64,000 nucleotides of DNA. It comes from JBDSKH01 sp035556655. Lineage in GTDB: Bacteria; Actinomycetota; Actinomycetes; Actinomycetales; Microbacteriaceae. Within the stretch, counting starts at the first letter, position 1, and each line of letters begins with the position of its first letter. Position numbers and translations under genes: made by a program. Below are positions 14,944 to 24,636 of this stretch, one piece after another. A model generated the notes under the pieces. The model had not been told where the DNA came from. It made no database searches and saw only the letters and a list, made by a program, of their open reading frames with translations. The stretch lies in NCBI GenBank assembly GCA_035556655.1, contig DATMFW010000058.1, forward strand, positions 1-64,000, written 5' to 3'.

Positions 14944-15782
14944 GACTTGAGGGCTCCGCTGATGATTCCGTTGACGAACTGGCGCTGGAAGACGAGGAAC
15001 ACGATGAGGACCGGGACCAGCGCGATCACCGATGCGGCGAACGTGAGACCCCAGTCGGTCATGTGCGTCCCGCTCAGCAGCGCGATGCCGACCGGCAGAG
15101 TGCGCTGGGCGGGGTCATTGATGATCGTGAGGGCCCACACGTACTCGTCCCATGAGCCCAGGAAGGCGAAGATCGCTGCGGTCGCGAGAGCGGGCCGCGA
15201 CACCGGGAGGATGAGGGAGACGTAGCGACGCCACGCGCCGGCGCCATCGACGCGCATCGCGTCTTCGAGTTCGGCGGGGATGCCGCGGAAGAAACCCAGC
15301 AGCAGGAACGTGATGAACGCGAGATTGCCGCCCACATAGAAGAGCACGAGTCCGAGGCGCGAGTCGAGCAGGTGCAGGTCCCGGGCGAGCAGGAACTGCG
15401 GGATGAGCAGCATGATCGCCGGAACCATCAGTTCGACGAGGATCAGCCCGAGCACGATGCGCCGCCCGGGGAACTCGAACCGGGCGAGTGCGTACGCCAT
15501 CATCGAGGCCAGCAGGAGGGTGAGAAATGTCGTCACCACCGCGACGACGACCGAGTTCGCGAACCCGACGGCGATGTCTCCCTCTTGCCACACCTGGGCG
15601 TAGTTGTCGAGTGTGAACTCCCCCTCGAAGAGGTCGGCGGGGCCGCGCAGCACGAACGCGTTGCGCTTCAGCGACACGAGCACCATGTAGACCAGGGGCC
15701 CGATGCTCGCCAGCGATGCGATCGTCAACGCGAGATAGCGCGCCACGAGCACGGCACGGCCGCGCGAGCGGGTCTCGATCAT
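14940..15782 (-). CDS. Carbohydrate ABC transporter permease (MalG type)
   Basis: 280 residues with about six membrane helices, the first at about 14-36 (LALTIASLASIGPLVYMVLV). The EAA loop reads ELEDAMRVDGAGAWRRYVSL (about 190-209), where the permease contacts the ATPase. The C-terminus FQRQFVNGIISGALKS is typical of MalG-type permeases. The start ATG at 15780-15782 overlaps the stop of the MalF-type gene. No ATPase is encoded in the operon, so a shared MsiK/MalK-like ATPase elsewhere is likely, as in many Actinobacteria. Confidence 0.93.
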   Translation of the reverse strand: MIETRSRGRAVLVARYLALTIASLASIGPLVYMVLVSLKRNAFVLRGPADLFEGEFTLDNYAQVWQEGDIAVGFANSVVVAVVTTFLTLLLASMMAYALARFEFPGRRIVLGLILVELMVPAIMLLIPQFLLARDLHLLDSRLGLVLFYVGGNLAFITFLLLGFFRGIPAELEDAMRVDGAGAWRRYVSLILPVSRPALATAAIFAFLGSWDEYVWALTIINDPAQRTLPVGIALLSGTHMTDWGLTFAASVIALVPVLIVFLVFQRQFVNGIISGALKS

Positions 15783-16717
15783 GCCGCCGACTCCTCGTCG
15801 TCGCGCCGTGTGAACCGCAACTGGGTGACCGACAGAGCGAACACGAGCACCGTGAGGACGAACGCGATCGCCGAGCCGTAGCCGAAGTCGAGGAAGTTGA
15901 ACGCCTGGCGGTACAGGTAGGTCAGCGGCACCTGAGTGAGATCCGACGGGCCGCCGTCGGTCATGAGCTTCACCGAGATGAAGACGTTGAACCCGCCGAT
16001 CACCAGCAGGATCGAGACGAACACGATGGTGCGGCGGATCGCCGGGATCGTCACCACCCAGAACCGGCGCAAACGACCGGCGCCGTCGACCGCGGCCGCC
16101 TCGCGCAGCTCGGCCGGAACCGACTGCAGCGCGGCGAGGAAGATCAGCATCGCCCAGCCGACGCCCTTCCACAGCCCGAGCAGCACGATGACGAACATGG
16201 CGCTCCAGCGCCCGCCGAACCAGTCGACCGGCTCCGCGAGCAGCGCGTTCACAGCTCCGCCGTCGGTGCCGAACAGGTAGCGGAACAGCAACGAGACGAC
16301 GACCCAACTGGAGATGACGGGAATGTAGATGAGGGCCCGGAACCCGGCACGGCCGCGCAACGGACGATCCAGTGCCACCGCGAGCGCGAGCCCGAGCAGC
16401 ATCTGCGGGATCACGGTCGCCACGACGTAGACGCCCGAGTTCTGCAGGGCGATCCAGAACACCGGATCGCCGACCGCGGTGAGGTAGTTCTGGGCACCCA
16501 CGAAGAGGCTCGGGCGCCCCGGCGCCACGCTCCACTCGGTGAGACTGATGGCGAACGCCTGCACCGTGGGAACGATCATCACGAGCGTGAATACAGCCAG
16601 TCCCGGCAGCAGGAATGCATACGCCGGGGAGATGCTCCGCCGGCCCGGGAGGTTCAGTCCCGGGCCGGCGGTGGGCGCACCGGAGCGCCGCGTGGCCGCG
16701 AGGGTCGAGCGAGGCAT
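15779..16717 (-). CDS. Carbohydrate ABC transporter permease (MalF type)
   Basis: 312 residues with six membrane helices, starting with SPAYAFLLPGLAVFTLVMIV (about 30-49). The EAA loop is ELREAAAVDGAGRLRRFWVV. It shares the family pattern of TIPAIRRTIVFVSILLVIGG followed by FNVFISVKLMTDGGP. It pairs with the MalG-type permease (4-base overlap) and the lipoprotein encoded 23 bases upstream to form the importer. Confidence 0.93.
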   Translation of the reverse strand: MPRSTLAATRRSGAPTAGPGLNLPGRRSISPAYAFLLPGLAVFTLVMIVPTVQAFAISLTEWSVAPGRPSLFVGAQNYLTAVGDPVFWIALQNSGVYVVATVIPQMLLGLALAVALDRPLRGRAGFRALIYIPVISSWVVVSLLFRYLFGTDGGAVNALLAEPVDWFGGRWSAMFVIVLLGLWKGVGWAMLIFLAALQSVPAELREAAAVDGAGRLRRFWVVTIPAIRRTIVFVSILLVIGGFNVFISVKLMTDGGPSDLTQVPLTYLYRQAFNFLDFGYGSAIAFVLTVLVFALSVTQLRFTRRDDEESAA

Positions 16718-16740
16718 CCGGTGCAGCTTTCTGTGTGGGT

Positions 16741-17994
16741 TTACTCGTGCGCCGCGAGGATGTCGTCGATCTGCGCGGCGAGCTCATCGAGAGCCGTCTG
16801 CAGATCATCGCCCTCGAGGAACGCCGCCTGCAGCCGCGTCTTCATCGCCTGGTCGATCTCGGGCCAGGCCGGCGTGGCCGGACGCGGCCGCGCCGTCGCG
16901 AGCTGCTCGACGAACTGCTCGTAGTACGGCTGGATGCCGACCATCTCGGGACCGAGGTCGCTCAGCACCGACATCTGACCGACCTCGGCCAGCGCGCGCT
17001 GGGCTTCGGGCGACACCAGGAAGCGCACCCACTCGGCTGCGGCCTCCTTGTGCTCCGACGCGGCAGCGATGACGACATCCTCGCCGCCGACGACGCTGAT
17101 GCTGCCACCGTCACCGCTCGGAACCTGCGATGCCGCCAGGGTCACATCGGGGAAGCTGCCCGCGATGATCGGGTAAGCCCACGGACCGTTCATGACGCTG
17201 GCGTAGTCGCCATTGGCGAGGCCGTCTTCGGTGCCGTCCTGGCCACCCTGCACGATGATCGGTGGGATGGCGCCGCCCGCGTACAGGTCGTACAACAGCT
17301 GGATCGCGGCGAGCGACTCGGGCCCGTTGATGTAGCCGTCGGCCGTGCTCAGGTCGGGCGCGAGCAGGTCGCCACCGGCCGACCAGATCCAGGGCAAGAT
17401 GTTCCAGCCCGAGAGGTCGTTGTCGGCGAAGGCGTACACGCCGTTCGCGGCGAACGCGGCCGCCGCGTCCGCCACCTCGTCCTGCGTCTGCGGCACGGCG
17501 ATCCCGGCCGCCTCGTACGTGTCCGGGTTCGACAGATACACGCGGGTGTTGGTCGACAGGGGCAGGCCGTAGTGCTGGCCATCCCACTCCGCGGTCGCGA
17601 GCGCGCCCGGGTAGACCGAGCCGGCGATGTCGTCGAAGTCCGGCATCAGGCCCTCGAGCGGCTCGGCGACACCGAGGTCCGCTAGTTCGGGCACCCAGAT
17701 GATGTCGGCACGGACCACATCGGGCAGGGTTCCGCCGGCGACCGCGGTGATGAGCTTCTGGTGGAGCTCGTCATACGGCACGGCGACCTGCTCGACCGTG
17801 ATCTCGGGGTGGGCTTTCTCGAACGCTGGGATCAGCGTGTCTTCGAGCACGGCGACCTCCGAGGAGTCGGCATTGAACGCGTGCCAGAAGCTGATGGTGA
17901 CGGGGCCGTCGTCGCTCGCGGCCGTGCAGGCCCCGAGCGAGACGGTGGTGAGCACGGCCACGGCAGCGGCGGCGCCCAGCTTGGTGATTCTCAT
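16741..17994 (-). CDS. Sugar ABC transporter substrate-binding lipoprotein
   Basis: 417 residues. The signal peptide has the lipobox SLGAC with Cys23 as lipidation site. The mature part is a type 1 extracellular solute-binding protein with the typical ISFWHAFNADSSE start, LPDVVRADIIWVPELADLG and GLPLSTNTRVYLSNPD segments, and the closing motif VMNGPWAYPII. Operon context (glucan hydrolases downstream, ROK regulator upstream) points to maltodextrin or a related oligosaccharide. The start at 17992-17994 gives a normal signal sequence (MRITKLGAAAAVAVL). Confidence 0.94.
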   Translation of the reverse strand: MRITKLGAAAAVAVLTTVSLGACTAASDDGPVTISFWHAFNADSSEVAVLEDTLIPAFEKAHPEITVEQVAVPYDELHQKLITAVAGGTLPDVVRADIIWVPELADLGVAEPLEGLMPDFDDIAGSVYPGALATAEWDGQHYGLPLSTNTRVYLSNPDTYEAAGIAVPQTQDEVADAAAAFAANGVYAFADNDLSGWNILPWIWSAGGDLLAPDLSTADGYINGPESLAAIQLLYDLYAGGAIPPIIVQGGQDGTEDGLANGDYASVMNGPWAYPIIAGSFPDVTLAASQVPSGDGGSISVVGGEDVVIAAASEHKEAAAEWVRFLVSPEAQRALAEVGQMSVLSDLGPEMVGIQPYYEQFVEQLATARPRPATPAWPEIDQAMKTRLQAAFLEGDDLQTALDELAAQIDDILAAHE

Positions 17995-18077
17995 CGCTCT
18001 CCTTCGAGTGAATGAACGCGCAGGGGTGCGCGCATCCGGCCACCGGGCGGCCGGAAGTGGGGAGGGGACGGTGACGG

Positions 18078-19286
18078 TCAGTCGTCCCGGGGTGACACCT
18101 GCCCGAACAGTCGTTCGCGGACGAGCCGGCCCTGGTCTCCGGCGACGCCGTCGACGTCGAACGGTGTCGCGAACACGAGGGCGGCAGCGCCCTGCGCCCA
18201 GCTGATGTCCTGCCAGGGCTCGATCTCGACGGGCAGGCCACGGCGCGCGGGCGGCAGGGCGGAACGGAATGCGGGCTCGAATCCGAACGCCCAGTGGCTC
18301 CAGGATGCGGTGGCGCCTCCCAGCACGATGACGATCTCCGGGTCGAGGGTCTGGGTGACGATCGCGAGTGTCGAGCCGAGAATGTGGCCCGCCTCGCCGA
18401 ATACGGCTTGCGCCGACTGCTCGCCCGCGTCGGCTGCGGCGCCGAGGGCCGTGATCGTGGCGCGTTCGGGGATCACCCCTCTCCTGCGGGCGGTGGCCAC
18501 GAGCGCGTCGGGACCGATGACGGCGACGAGGCAGCCGGAGTTCCCGCACTCGCACTCGGGCCCGTCGGCGAGCACGCGCACGTGGGCGATCTCTCCGGCG
18601 GCGCCCGTCGCTCCTCGAACCAGCATGCCGTCGACGATGGCCGAGACTCCGATCTCGTCGCCCACGGCGACGACCAGGAAGGTCTCGTGGTGCCGGCCGA
18701 GCCCGAACAGGCGTTCGGCCACGGCGAGAGCGTTGATGTTGTTCTCCACGATCACCGGCATGCCCAGCGCATGTCGCAGCGTCTGGCCGAGGGGGACGCC
18801 ACGCATCCCGAGCACGATCGAGTCGACGACGCCGCTGTCTTGGGCGTCGACGGTGCCGGGAACGCCGATGCCGATGCCCAGCAGGCGGGACGCGCTACTG
18901 GCGACGAAGCGGCTGATGATGGCGACCAGCTCCTGCATGTAGCCCGCGGACGCCGGGTCGAGCGGCTCGCTGGCGAACCGTACTGCCAGGGGGGAGTCGA
19001 TGGCGACTTCCACCAGGGTCACGTGGTCGCGACCGAGCTTGACGCCGACGGCGTGGCCGGCGGTGGCGCTCAGTCCGAGCAGACGCGCTGGACGGCCCCG
19101 CTGGCCCGGGACGACGTCGTCGAGTTCGAGCAGCAGGCCCTCGTCGATGAGTTGCTTGGTGACGATGGAGGCCATGGCGGATGACAGCGACAACGCGCGA
19201 GCGATGTCGGCGCGGGACATCGGGCCGTTCGCCGCGATGTGCGCGAGCACCGCGGATCGCGTGACGTCACTCCGCACCGCCGTCAT
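18078..19286 (-). CDS. ROK family transcriptional repressor
   Basis: 402 residues. The N-terminal winged HTH (about 5-65) contains MSRADIARALSLSSAMASIV. It is followed by the ROK sugar-kinase-like domain with EIAHVRV and the zinc-binding segment CECGNSGCL. It lacks an intact kinase function as far as can be judged, consistent with a sensor that releases DNA on binding a sugar. It is first on the same strand as the sugar transporter and hydrolase genes and 83 bases before the lipoprotein gene. A small palindrome in its upstream region may be its operator. Confidence 0.93.
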   Translation of the reverse strand: MTAVRSDVTRSAVLAHIAANGPMSRADIARALSLSSAMASIVTKQLIDEGLLLELDDVVPGQRGRPARLLGLSATAGHAVGVKLGRDHVTLVEVAIDSPLAVRFASEPLDPASAGYMQELVAIISRFVASSASRLLGIGIGVPGTVDAQDSGVVDSIVLGMRGVPLGQTLRHALGMPVIVENNINALAVAERLFGLGRHHETFLVVAVGDEIGVSAIVDGMLVRGATGAAGEIAHVRVLADGPECECGNSGCLVAVIGPDALVATARRRGVIPERATITALGAAADAGEQSAQAVFGEAGHILGSTLAIVTQTLDPEIVIVLGGATASWSHWAFGFEPAFRSALPPARRGLPVEIEPWQDISWAQGAAALVFATPFDVDGVAGDQGRLVRERLFGQVSPRDD

Positions 19287-19308
19287 TAACCGCTCCTTTT
19301 CTCAAAGG

Positions 19309-19317
19309 TTTAGTAAA
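19309..19317. promoter_or_regulatory. Candidate ROK operator
   Basis: TTTAGTAAA is symmetrical around its centre inside the AT-rich stretch AAAGGTTTAGTAAAAG, 23 bases upstream of the ROK start. TTTACTAAA-type sites are typical of ROK/NagC-like regulators. No second copy was found before the lipoprotein gene. Confidence 0.4.
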
Positions 19318-19383
19318 AGATAGAGAGAAGGCGAATGCGGTGTCAAGCGTCGCTTCGGAGACCAGGATCCGGCCATCATCCAG

Positions 19384-20691
19384 CTAGCCGAGAAGTCGCT
19401 CCGCTGCCTGATCGCCGCTGCCGATCGCACTGTCGAACCAGGTGATGCCGCCGTCTGCCAGGTCCGCGCCGGCGAAGTGCACTCTGCCGCCGGGCTCGCG
19501 CAGTCCGCTCCAGAGCCGGGTGCGCTGTCCGGGCCCATAGACCGCCCACGCTCCGCGCGAGTACGGGTCGTTGTTCCAGTCCGTCCAGCCGAGGTCGAGC
19601 ACCCTGCCGCCCGGGAGCGCGCTCTCGAACGCGGAGGCCACCTCAGCCCGGTCGGTCAGGTCGAGTTCGCGATCCCCGACCGCGAAACCCGCGACCAGCT
19701 GCGTCCCGCCGCCGAGGTCCTGCTGCGAGAGCACCCAGGTCAGCGGGTGGTCCGCGCGGGAGCGGACGACCGAGTGGCCCCCGTCGAGCCCCTCGACGAG
19801 GGCCCACAGCTTCTGCATACGGCCGACGTGGCCCGTCGAGGCCAGCTCGGCACGGGCAGGGTTCAGCCCGGGTACGAACCGGATGCCACCCCAGGTGTTG
19901 ACGGGAACGGCCATGATCACGTGCGGCGCCTCGGCAGCGCGCCCATCTCGTGCCTCGACCCGGACCCGGTCCGCCGTCTCCACCACGCTTTCGACGATCC
20001 AGCCGAGCTCGAGGTCCGGCGCCCCGTCGGCGAGCATCGCTTCGTACAGGCTGCGGGTGCCCCCGGCGAGCCGGTTCGACATCGCCATGAAGTACGCCGT
20101 CGGGCTGAGGTCGAAGCTGCGGACGCTGATCAGTAGATTCAGGATCGACATCGCCTCGAGCGAGCTCGCCTTCCAGACCGCGACGTGCGACGACACGAAA
20201 TCGGCCGCGGCGGGCGGCAGGTCCAGCCTGCCGAAGAACTCGGCGGCCGGGATGTCGAGATCATCGATCCCCTGCGCGTCGAACTCGCGGTCGAGGTCGA
20301 CGCGCGAGGCCGCGTTCACCAGGGCGACGACGATGCGGTCCAGCGCCGCGGTCTCATCGGAGGGGATGGGCGAGCTGCCGCCGTAGACCCGTCCCCCGAG
20401 CTGCCAGCTCGTCGACATCGACCCCTCGGGGACCCCGGGGATCAGCCCGAGTCCGTACCGCTCGATCTCGGCAGCGGCGTGCCTCTGGCGCGCCGGGTTG
20501 ACCCAGGCTCCCCCGAGCTCGACCTCGTGGTCGGTCTGGCCGAGCCTGCCGTAGTGCAGGCGGCCGCCGATGCGGTCCCGCGCCTCCAGCAGAAGAACCG
20601 TGCGGCCGGCCTTTCTCAACCGCCGGGCCGCGGCGAGACCGGCGACCCCGGCGCCCACCACGATCGCGTCGTACGACGGTGTCTGCGTCAT
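19384..20691 (-). CDS. Flavin-containing amine oxidase
   Basis: 435 residues. The FAD Rossmann motif GAGVAG is at 13-18 and LLEARDRIGGRL at 34-45, the signature of monoamine/polyamine oxidases. The C-terminal FAD segment GRVHFAGADLADGGITWFDS is as expected. It oxidises an amine to an aldehyde with production of NH3 and H2O2. It is last in an operon with a PotABCD-type transporter (4-base overlap with the ATPase gene), a cupin and an aldehyde dehydrogenase, so its substrate is probably the imported amine or polyamine. There is no signal peptide. Confidence 0.9.
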   Translation of the reverse strand: MTQTPSYDAIVVGAGVAGLAAARRLRKAGRTVLLLEARDRIGGRLHYGRLGQTDHEVELGGAWVNPARQRHAAAEIERYGLGLIPGVPEGSMSTSWQLGGRVYGGSSPIPSDETAALDRIVVALVNAASRVDLDREFDAQGIDDLDIPAAEFFGRLDLPPAAADFVSSHVAVWKASSLEAMSILNLLISVRSFDLSPTAYFMAMSNRLAGGTRSLYEAMLADGAPDLELGWIVESVVETADRVRVEARDGRAAEAPHVIMAVPVNTWGGIRFVPGLNPARAELASTGHVGRMQKLWALVEGLDGGHSVVRSRADHPLTWVLSQQDLGGGTQLVAGFAVGDRELDLTDRAEVASAFESALPGGRVLDLGWTDWNNDPYSRGAWAVYGPGQRTRLWSGLREPGGRVHFAGADLADGGITWFDSAIGSGDQAAERLLG

Positions 20692-21782
20692 GACTCGCCG
20701 CGATCGTCCTCCACCAGCACGAGTTCCCCGGCCGGCGCGAATAGTTCGATGCGTTGCCCGACGGCGATGTCCGTCGTGGTCCTGGCCTCCATGAGCGCGG
20801 TGACGCGGCCGAACTGCTCCGTGCGCACCACCACCTCGCGCTCATCGCCGAACAGCAGGGTCTCGGCGACCTCTCCTTCGACCCGCAGCGACGGGGTGAC
20901 CTTCTTCCGCGCGAGGATGCGCCGGCGCACGGCGAGAGCGCGCTGCGCCGACTCCAGCGACCCGTGGACGGCGCAGTCGACCTCGCTGCCACCGACCGTC
21001 ACCCGCGCCGACGCGCCGTCGGTCGACAGCACCTCGGCCGGCAGCACGTTGGAGTTCGCGAAGAACCGGGCGACGAACGCCGAGCGTGGCCGGTAGAACA
21101 GCTCCTCCGGGCTTCCGACCCCGACGATGTCGCCTCCGCGCATGATCGCGATGCGATCGGACAGCGCCAGGGCCTCCTGCTGGTCGTGGGTCACGTAGAT
21201 GAAGGTCGTGCCGAGGTCGCGGTGAATGCGGCGGATCTCCTCCTCCATCTGCAAGCGCAACTCGCGATCCAGCGCCCCGAGCGGTTCGTCCATGATGAGG
21301 ATCTTCGGGTCGTACGCCAGCGCCCGCGCCAGGGCGACACGCTGCTGCTGTCCCCCGGAGAGCGCCGTGATGGCACGGCCGCCGTAGTCGCCGAGCCGCA
21401 TGAGCTGCAGCATCTCGTCGACCCGCTCGTCGCGGCGGCGACGCGGCCACTTGCGAAGCCGCAGACCGTACGCGATGTTCTGCGCCACCGTCATGTGCGG
21501 GAAGAGCGCGTAGTTCTGGAACACCATTCCGATGCCGCGCTCCCCCGGCGGCAGCAACGAGATGTCGTCGCCGTTGAGCAGGATGCGCCCGCTCGTCGGG
21601 GTGTCGAATCCGATGATCAGCCGCAGCAGCGTGGTCTTGCCGGAGCCGCTCGGGCCGAGCAGGGTCAGGAACTCGCCGGGGATGATGCGCAGGCTCACGT
21701 CGTCGAGAGCGGTGGTCGCGCCGTAGCGTTTCGAGACGCCCTGGATGTCGAGCACGTACTCCGTGCCGTCGTCGTGGGACAT
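20688..21782 (-). CDS. Spermidine/putrescine-type ABC transporter ATP-binding protein
   Basis: 364 residues. Walker A GPSGSGKTT (43-51), Q-loop VFQNYALFPH (87-96), signature LSGGQ (141-145), Walker B ILIMDE (161-166) and H-loop THDQQEA are all intact. A C-terminal TOBE domain (about 285-360) is typical of PotA/FbpC-like importers. It is overlapped by the amine oxidase gene and directly follows the PotC-type permease gene. Confidence 0.94.
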   Translation of the reverse strand: MSHDDGTEYVLDIQGVSKRYGATTALDDVSLRIIPGEFLTLLGPSGSGKTTLLRLIIGFDTPTSGRILLNGDDISLLPPGERGIGMVFQNYALFPHMTVAQNIAYGLRLRKWPRRRRDERVDEMLQLMRLGDYGGRAITALSGGQQQRVALARALAYDPKILIMDEPLGALDRELRLQMEEEIRRIHRDLGTTFIYVTHDQQEALALSDRIAIMRGGDIVGVGSPEELFYRPRSAFVARFFANSNVLPAEVLSTDGASARVTVGGSEVDCAVHGSLESAQRALAVRRRILARKKVTPSLRVEGEVAETLLFGDEREVVVRTEQFGRVTALMEARTTTDIAVGQRIELFAPAGELVLVEDDRGES

Positions 21783-22586
21783 TCATCTCCTCCTGAGTCG
21801 TGCTACCAGGTACATGAGCGCGCTGGTCGCGACCATGAAGATCGTCGAGATCGCGGTGATCACCGGATCCACCCCGATGCGGACCGAGTCGAAGATCGCC
21901 TTCGGGAGGGTCACCTGGCCCGCCCCGCCGAGGAAGTTGATGAACACGGCCTCGTCGAAGCTCGTGACGAACGCGAGCAGCGATCCGGCGAAGATGGCCG
22001 GCAGCAGCAGCGGCAGCGTGATCTGCCACCACGCCCGGAAGCGGCTAGCTCCGAAGGTCATCGCGGCGAGTTCGAGGTCCGGCGGGATCTGACTGAGAGC
22101 AGCGCCCGCCGTGACCAGGACGAACGGGATGGCCAGGATTGTGTTGGCCAGCACCAGCCCGAGGTAGCTGCCGAGCAGCCCGACTTCGGCGTAGACGCCG
22201 TACATCGCCACCGCGTACGCCACGATGGGGATGATCAGGCTGCTCATGCCGGCAGCCTGGATGCCGCGGCGACCCGGCAGCTTGCTCCGTTCGATCGCCA
22301 GCACCGCCGGAACCACGATGAGAACCGACAGCACGGCCACCGGCACCGCGAGACCGATCGAATAGAGCACCGCGCGTCCCCAGGCGGGGGAATCGCCGAT
22401 CTCGATGTACTGCCGGAAACCCCACTCCTGCGGCGGGAAGCCGAAGTGCTCCTGGTTCGCGAACGAGAGCACGCCGACGAACAGCGGAGGCAGCAGGAGG
22501 AATCCGAGGATCAGCACGAGCACGACCGCGCCCGCGACGCGGGTCAGCCGGTCGAACAGGCGGGTCCGCCTCGTGGTCGCGGTCAT
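21783..22586 (-). CDS. ABC transporter permease (PotC type)
   Basis: 267 residues with six membrane helices. The EAA loop is LELAAMTFGASRFRAWWQIT, and FGFPPQEWGFRQYIEI is the extracytoplasmic segment common in PotC-like proteins. The start ATG 22584-22586 overlaps the stop of the PotB-type gene by four bases. Open frame upstream of this start is shadow sequence from the neighbouring gene. Confidence 0.93.
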   Translation of the reverse strand: MTATTRRTRLFDRLTRVAGAVVLVLILGFLLLPPLFVGVLSFANQEHFGFPPQEWGFRQYIEIGDSPAWGRAVLYSIGLAVPVAVLSVLIVVPAVLAIERSKLPGRRGIQAAGMSSLIIPIVAYAVAMYGVYAEVGLLGSYLGLVLANTILAIPFVLVTAGAALSQIPPDLELAAMTFGASRFRAWWQITLPLLLPAIFAGSLLAFVTSFDEAVFINFLGGAGQVTLPKAIFDSVRIGVDPVITAISTIFMVATSALMYLVARLRRR

Positions 22587-23512
22587 GCCAGCGCCTTCAC
22601 GAGTCGATCGCGCCCCACCAGGGCGTAGGCGGCTCCGATGACGACGAAGGCCATCAGCAGCAACAACACCGACTGGGCGCACGCCACCGGGTAGTTGAAG
22701 TACTGCAGCACGTTCGCGGAGATGACGCTGGCCACGAACGGCGACTGCGCACCGCCGAGCAGGACGGGCGTGATGTAGAAGCCGATCGACAGCGCGAACA
22801 CCAGGCTGCCGCTGGCGACGAAGCCGGGGGTGGCCAGGGGCAGCGCGATCTGGCGCATCGCCCCGAACCGGCTCGCCCCCATACCGCGAGCCGCGATCAC
22901 CAGACTCGGGTTGATCGTGCTGACCACGGCGTACATGGCCAGGGTCGCGAACGGGATGAGCGAATAGGTGATGCCGAAGACGACGGCAGTGGGCGTGTAG
23001 AGCAGGCCCACCGGCTCGAGGCCGAGCGCCACGAGCAGTCCGTTGATCACGCCGTTGCGGGCGAAGAGCAGCACGAATGCGTAGTTCTTGACGATCGTGC
23101 CCAGCCAGAAGGGCACCAGGATCGACACCCACAGCAGGTTCCGCAGCCACGCCTTCGTGGTGGTCACCAGGTACCAGCTGAGCCAGAAGCCGACGATGAC
23201 GGCGATGGCCGTCACGAGAGCGCTCGAGCCGATGGTGACGAGAAAGGACCGCTGCGCGGCGGTTCCCGACACGGCGGTCACGTAGTTGCCGATGCCGTCA
23301 CCGAGGGTGAGGGAGTCGTACCCGAGCTTGATCAGCGGATAGCCGACCAACGCCACGAGTGCGACGAGCAGGGGGGCCACGAGGGCCACCGCCTGCCAGT
23401 TGCTGACGTCGGGACGCCACCTGCGCGGCAGCGCCGGAGGGCGCGGACCGGGCGCTCGGCGCCCGGTCCGTCCCCCGGCGACTGCCGGCATAGTGCGGGT
23501 GGAATCAGCCAT
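22583..23512 (-). CDS. ABC transporter permease (PotB type)
   Basis: 309 residues from ATG 23510-23512 (MADSTRTMPAVAGG), overlapping the stop of the solute-binding protein. A Met seven codons later is an alternative. A basic, Pro-rich cytoplasmic N-terminus of about 45 residues is followed by six membrane helices (ALVAPLLVALVALVGYPLIK first). The EAA loop is IAARGMGASRFGAMRQIALP. It forms the inner-membrane pore with the PotC-type subunit. Confidence 0.92.
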   Translation of the reverse strand: MADSTRTMPAVAGGRTGRRAPGPRPPALPRRWRPDVSNWQAVALVAPLLVALVALVGYPLIKLGYDSLTLGDGIGNYVTAVSGTAAQRSFLVTIGSSALVTAIAVIVGFWLSWYLVTTTKAWLRNLLWVSILVPFWLGTIVKNYAFVLLFARNGVINGLLVALGLEPVGLLYTPTAVVFGITYSLIPFATLAMYAVVSTINPSLVIAARGMGASRFGAMRQIALPLATPGFVASGSLVFALSIGFYITPVLLGGAQSPFVASVISANVLQYFNYPVACAQSVLLLLMAFVVIGAAYALVGRDRLVKALA

Positions 23513-24584
23513 TGCTGAGCAGGTACTCCTGGTACAGGGTGTCCGCGAGCTGGGCGTTGTCACCCGTGACGTACCACTCCCAGTTCTGGTGCAGCAGCAG
23601 GTCGTAGTTCTTCGGGTTGTCGGTGTTGACCTCGGCGGTCACCTCGTCGAGGAACTGGACGGCCTCCGGGTTCGGCACGCCGTAGCCGCCGAGAGCGGTC
23701 GACCACTTGGCCTGCTGCTCTGGGTGCTCGGCGATCCACTGGATGAACTGGAACCCGGCCTCGGCGTTGTCCGAGCCCTTCTGCACCAGCCAGTAGCCGG
23801 CCTCGTAGATGCCGCCGTCCCACGAGATCTCGATCGGGGCGTCCTCGGCCTTGACCTGGTAGGCCGCACCGCTCCACATCAGCGCGATGCCGACCTCGCC
23901 GCTGCGGATGGCCTGCCGGGACTGCTCGCCCGACTCGAAGAACACCTTCACGCTCGGGCGGATCTCGGCGAGCTTGTCGAACACCGCGTCGATGTCGGGC
24001 TCGGTGGTCGAGACCTCGCTCTTGTCGACGAGCGTGCCCATCACCGCGGTGATGGTGCCGAGCGGGTTGACCGCCGGCAGCATCCGGTCGCCGGGGAACG
24101 CGTCGACGTCGAAGAACTCGTTCATGTCGGTCGGGCAGGCGGCCGCGACCTCGGTGTTGCACGCGATCACCAGGCCGTTGTTGCCCATCGTGATGCCGAA
24201 GTCGCTCATGGCGCCTTCGGGCAGGATCGCGGCGATCGCGTCCTTCGTCTCGGCCGGGAAGTGCTCGAGGTAGCCGAGCGAGTCGAGCCGGAACGAGTCG
24301 GATGCGGTGGCCGAGTCGATGAGGTCCCACTCGATGTTGCCGGAGGACTGCTGCGCCTCGATCAGGGCCGAGTGCGTCCCGGCGACCGGGACCAGCTCGA
24401 TCTCGATGCCGGTCTCTTCGGTGAACGGCTGGACGTAGTACTCGAGCGTGGCCTCGTCGTACGAGCCGCCCCAGCCGGCGACGATGAGCTTCTGCGCGTC
24501 GCCCTCGTTGCCGCTCGGCGCGGTACAGCCGGAGACGATGAGGCCGACCGCCGCTGCGGCGATTCCGATGGTGATGATTCTCAT
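23505..24584 (-). CDS. Polyamine/amine-type ABC substrate-binding lipoprotein
   Basis: 359 residues. The lipoprotein signal peptide has lipobox VSGC (Cys20). The mature protein is a PotD/extracellular solute-binding family member: LIVAGWGGSYDEATLEYYVQ at about 33-52, IEWDLIDSATASD, FGITMGNNGLVIACNTEVAA and GIALMWSGAAYQ. Such proteins bind polyamines, opines or related cations. The neighbouring amine oxidases, cupin and aldehyde dehydrogenase support an amine substrate. The exact ligand cannot be read from the sequence. Confidence 0.93.
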   Translation of the reverse strand: MRIITIGIAAAAVGLIVSGCTAPSGNEGDAQKLIVAGWGGSYDEATLEYYVQPFTEETGIEIELVPVAGTHSALIEAQQSSGNIEWDLIDSATASDSFRLDSLGYLEHFPAETKDAIAAILPEGAMSDFGITMGNNGLVIACNTEVAAACPTDMNEFFDVDAFPGDRMLPAVNPLGTITAVMGTLVDKSEVSTTEPDIDAVFDKLAEIRPSVKVFFESGEQSRQAIRSGEVGIALMWSGAAYQVKAEDAPIEISWDGGIYEAGYWLVQKGSDNAEAGFQFIQWIAEHPEQQAKWSTALGGYGVPNPEAVQFLDEVTAEVNTDNPKNYDLLLHQNWEWYVTGDNAQLADTLYQEYLLSNG

Positions 24585-24636
24585 GTGTTCACTTCCTCGT
24601 GATGGTGCGTTTTCGGGTTGACAGGGTCTTGATGTT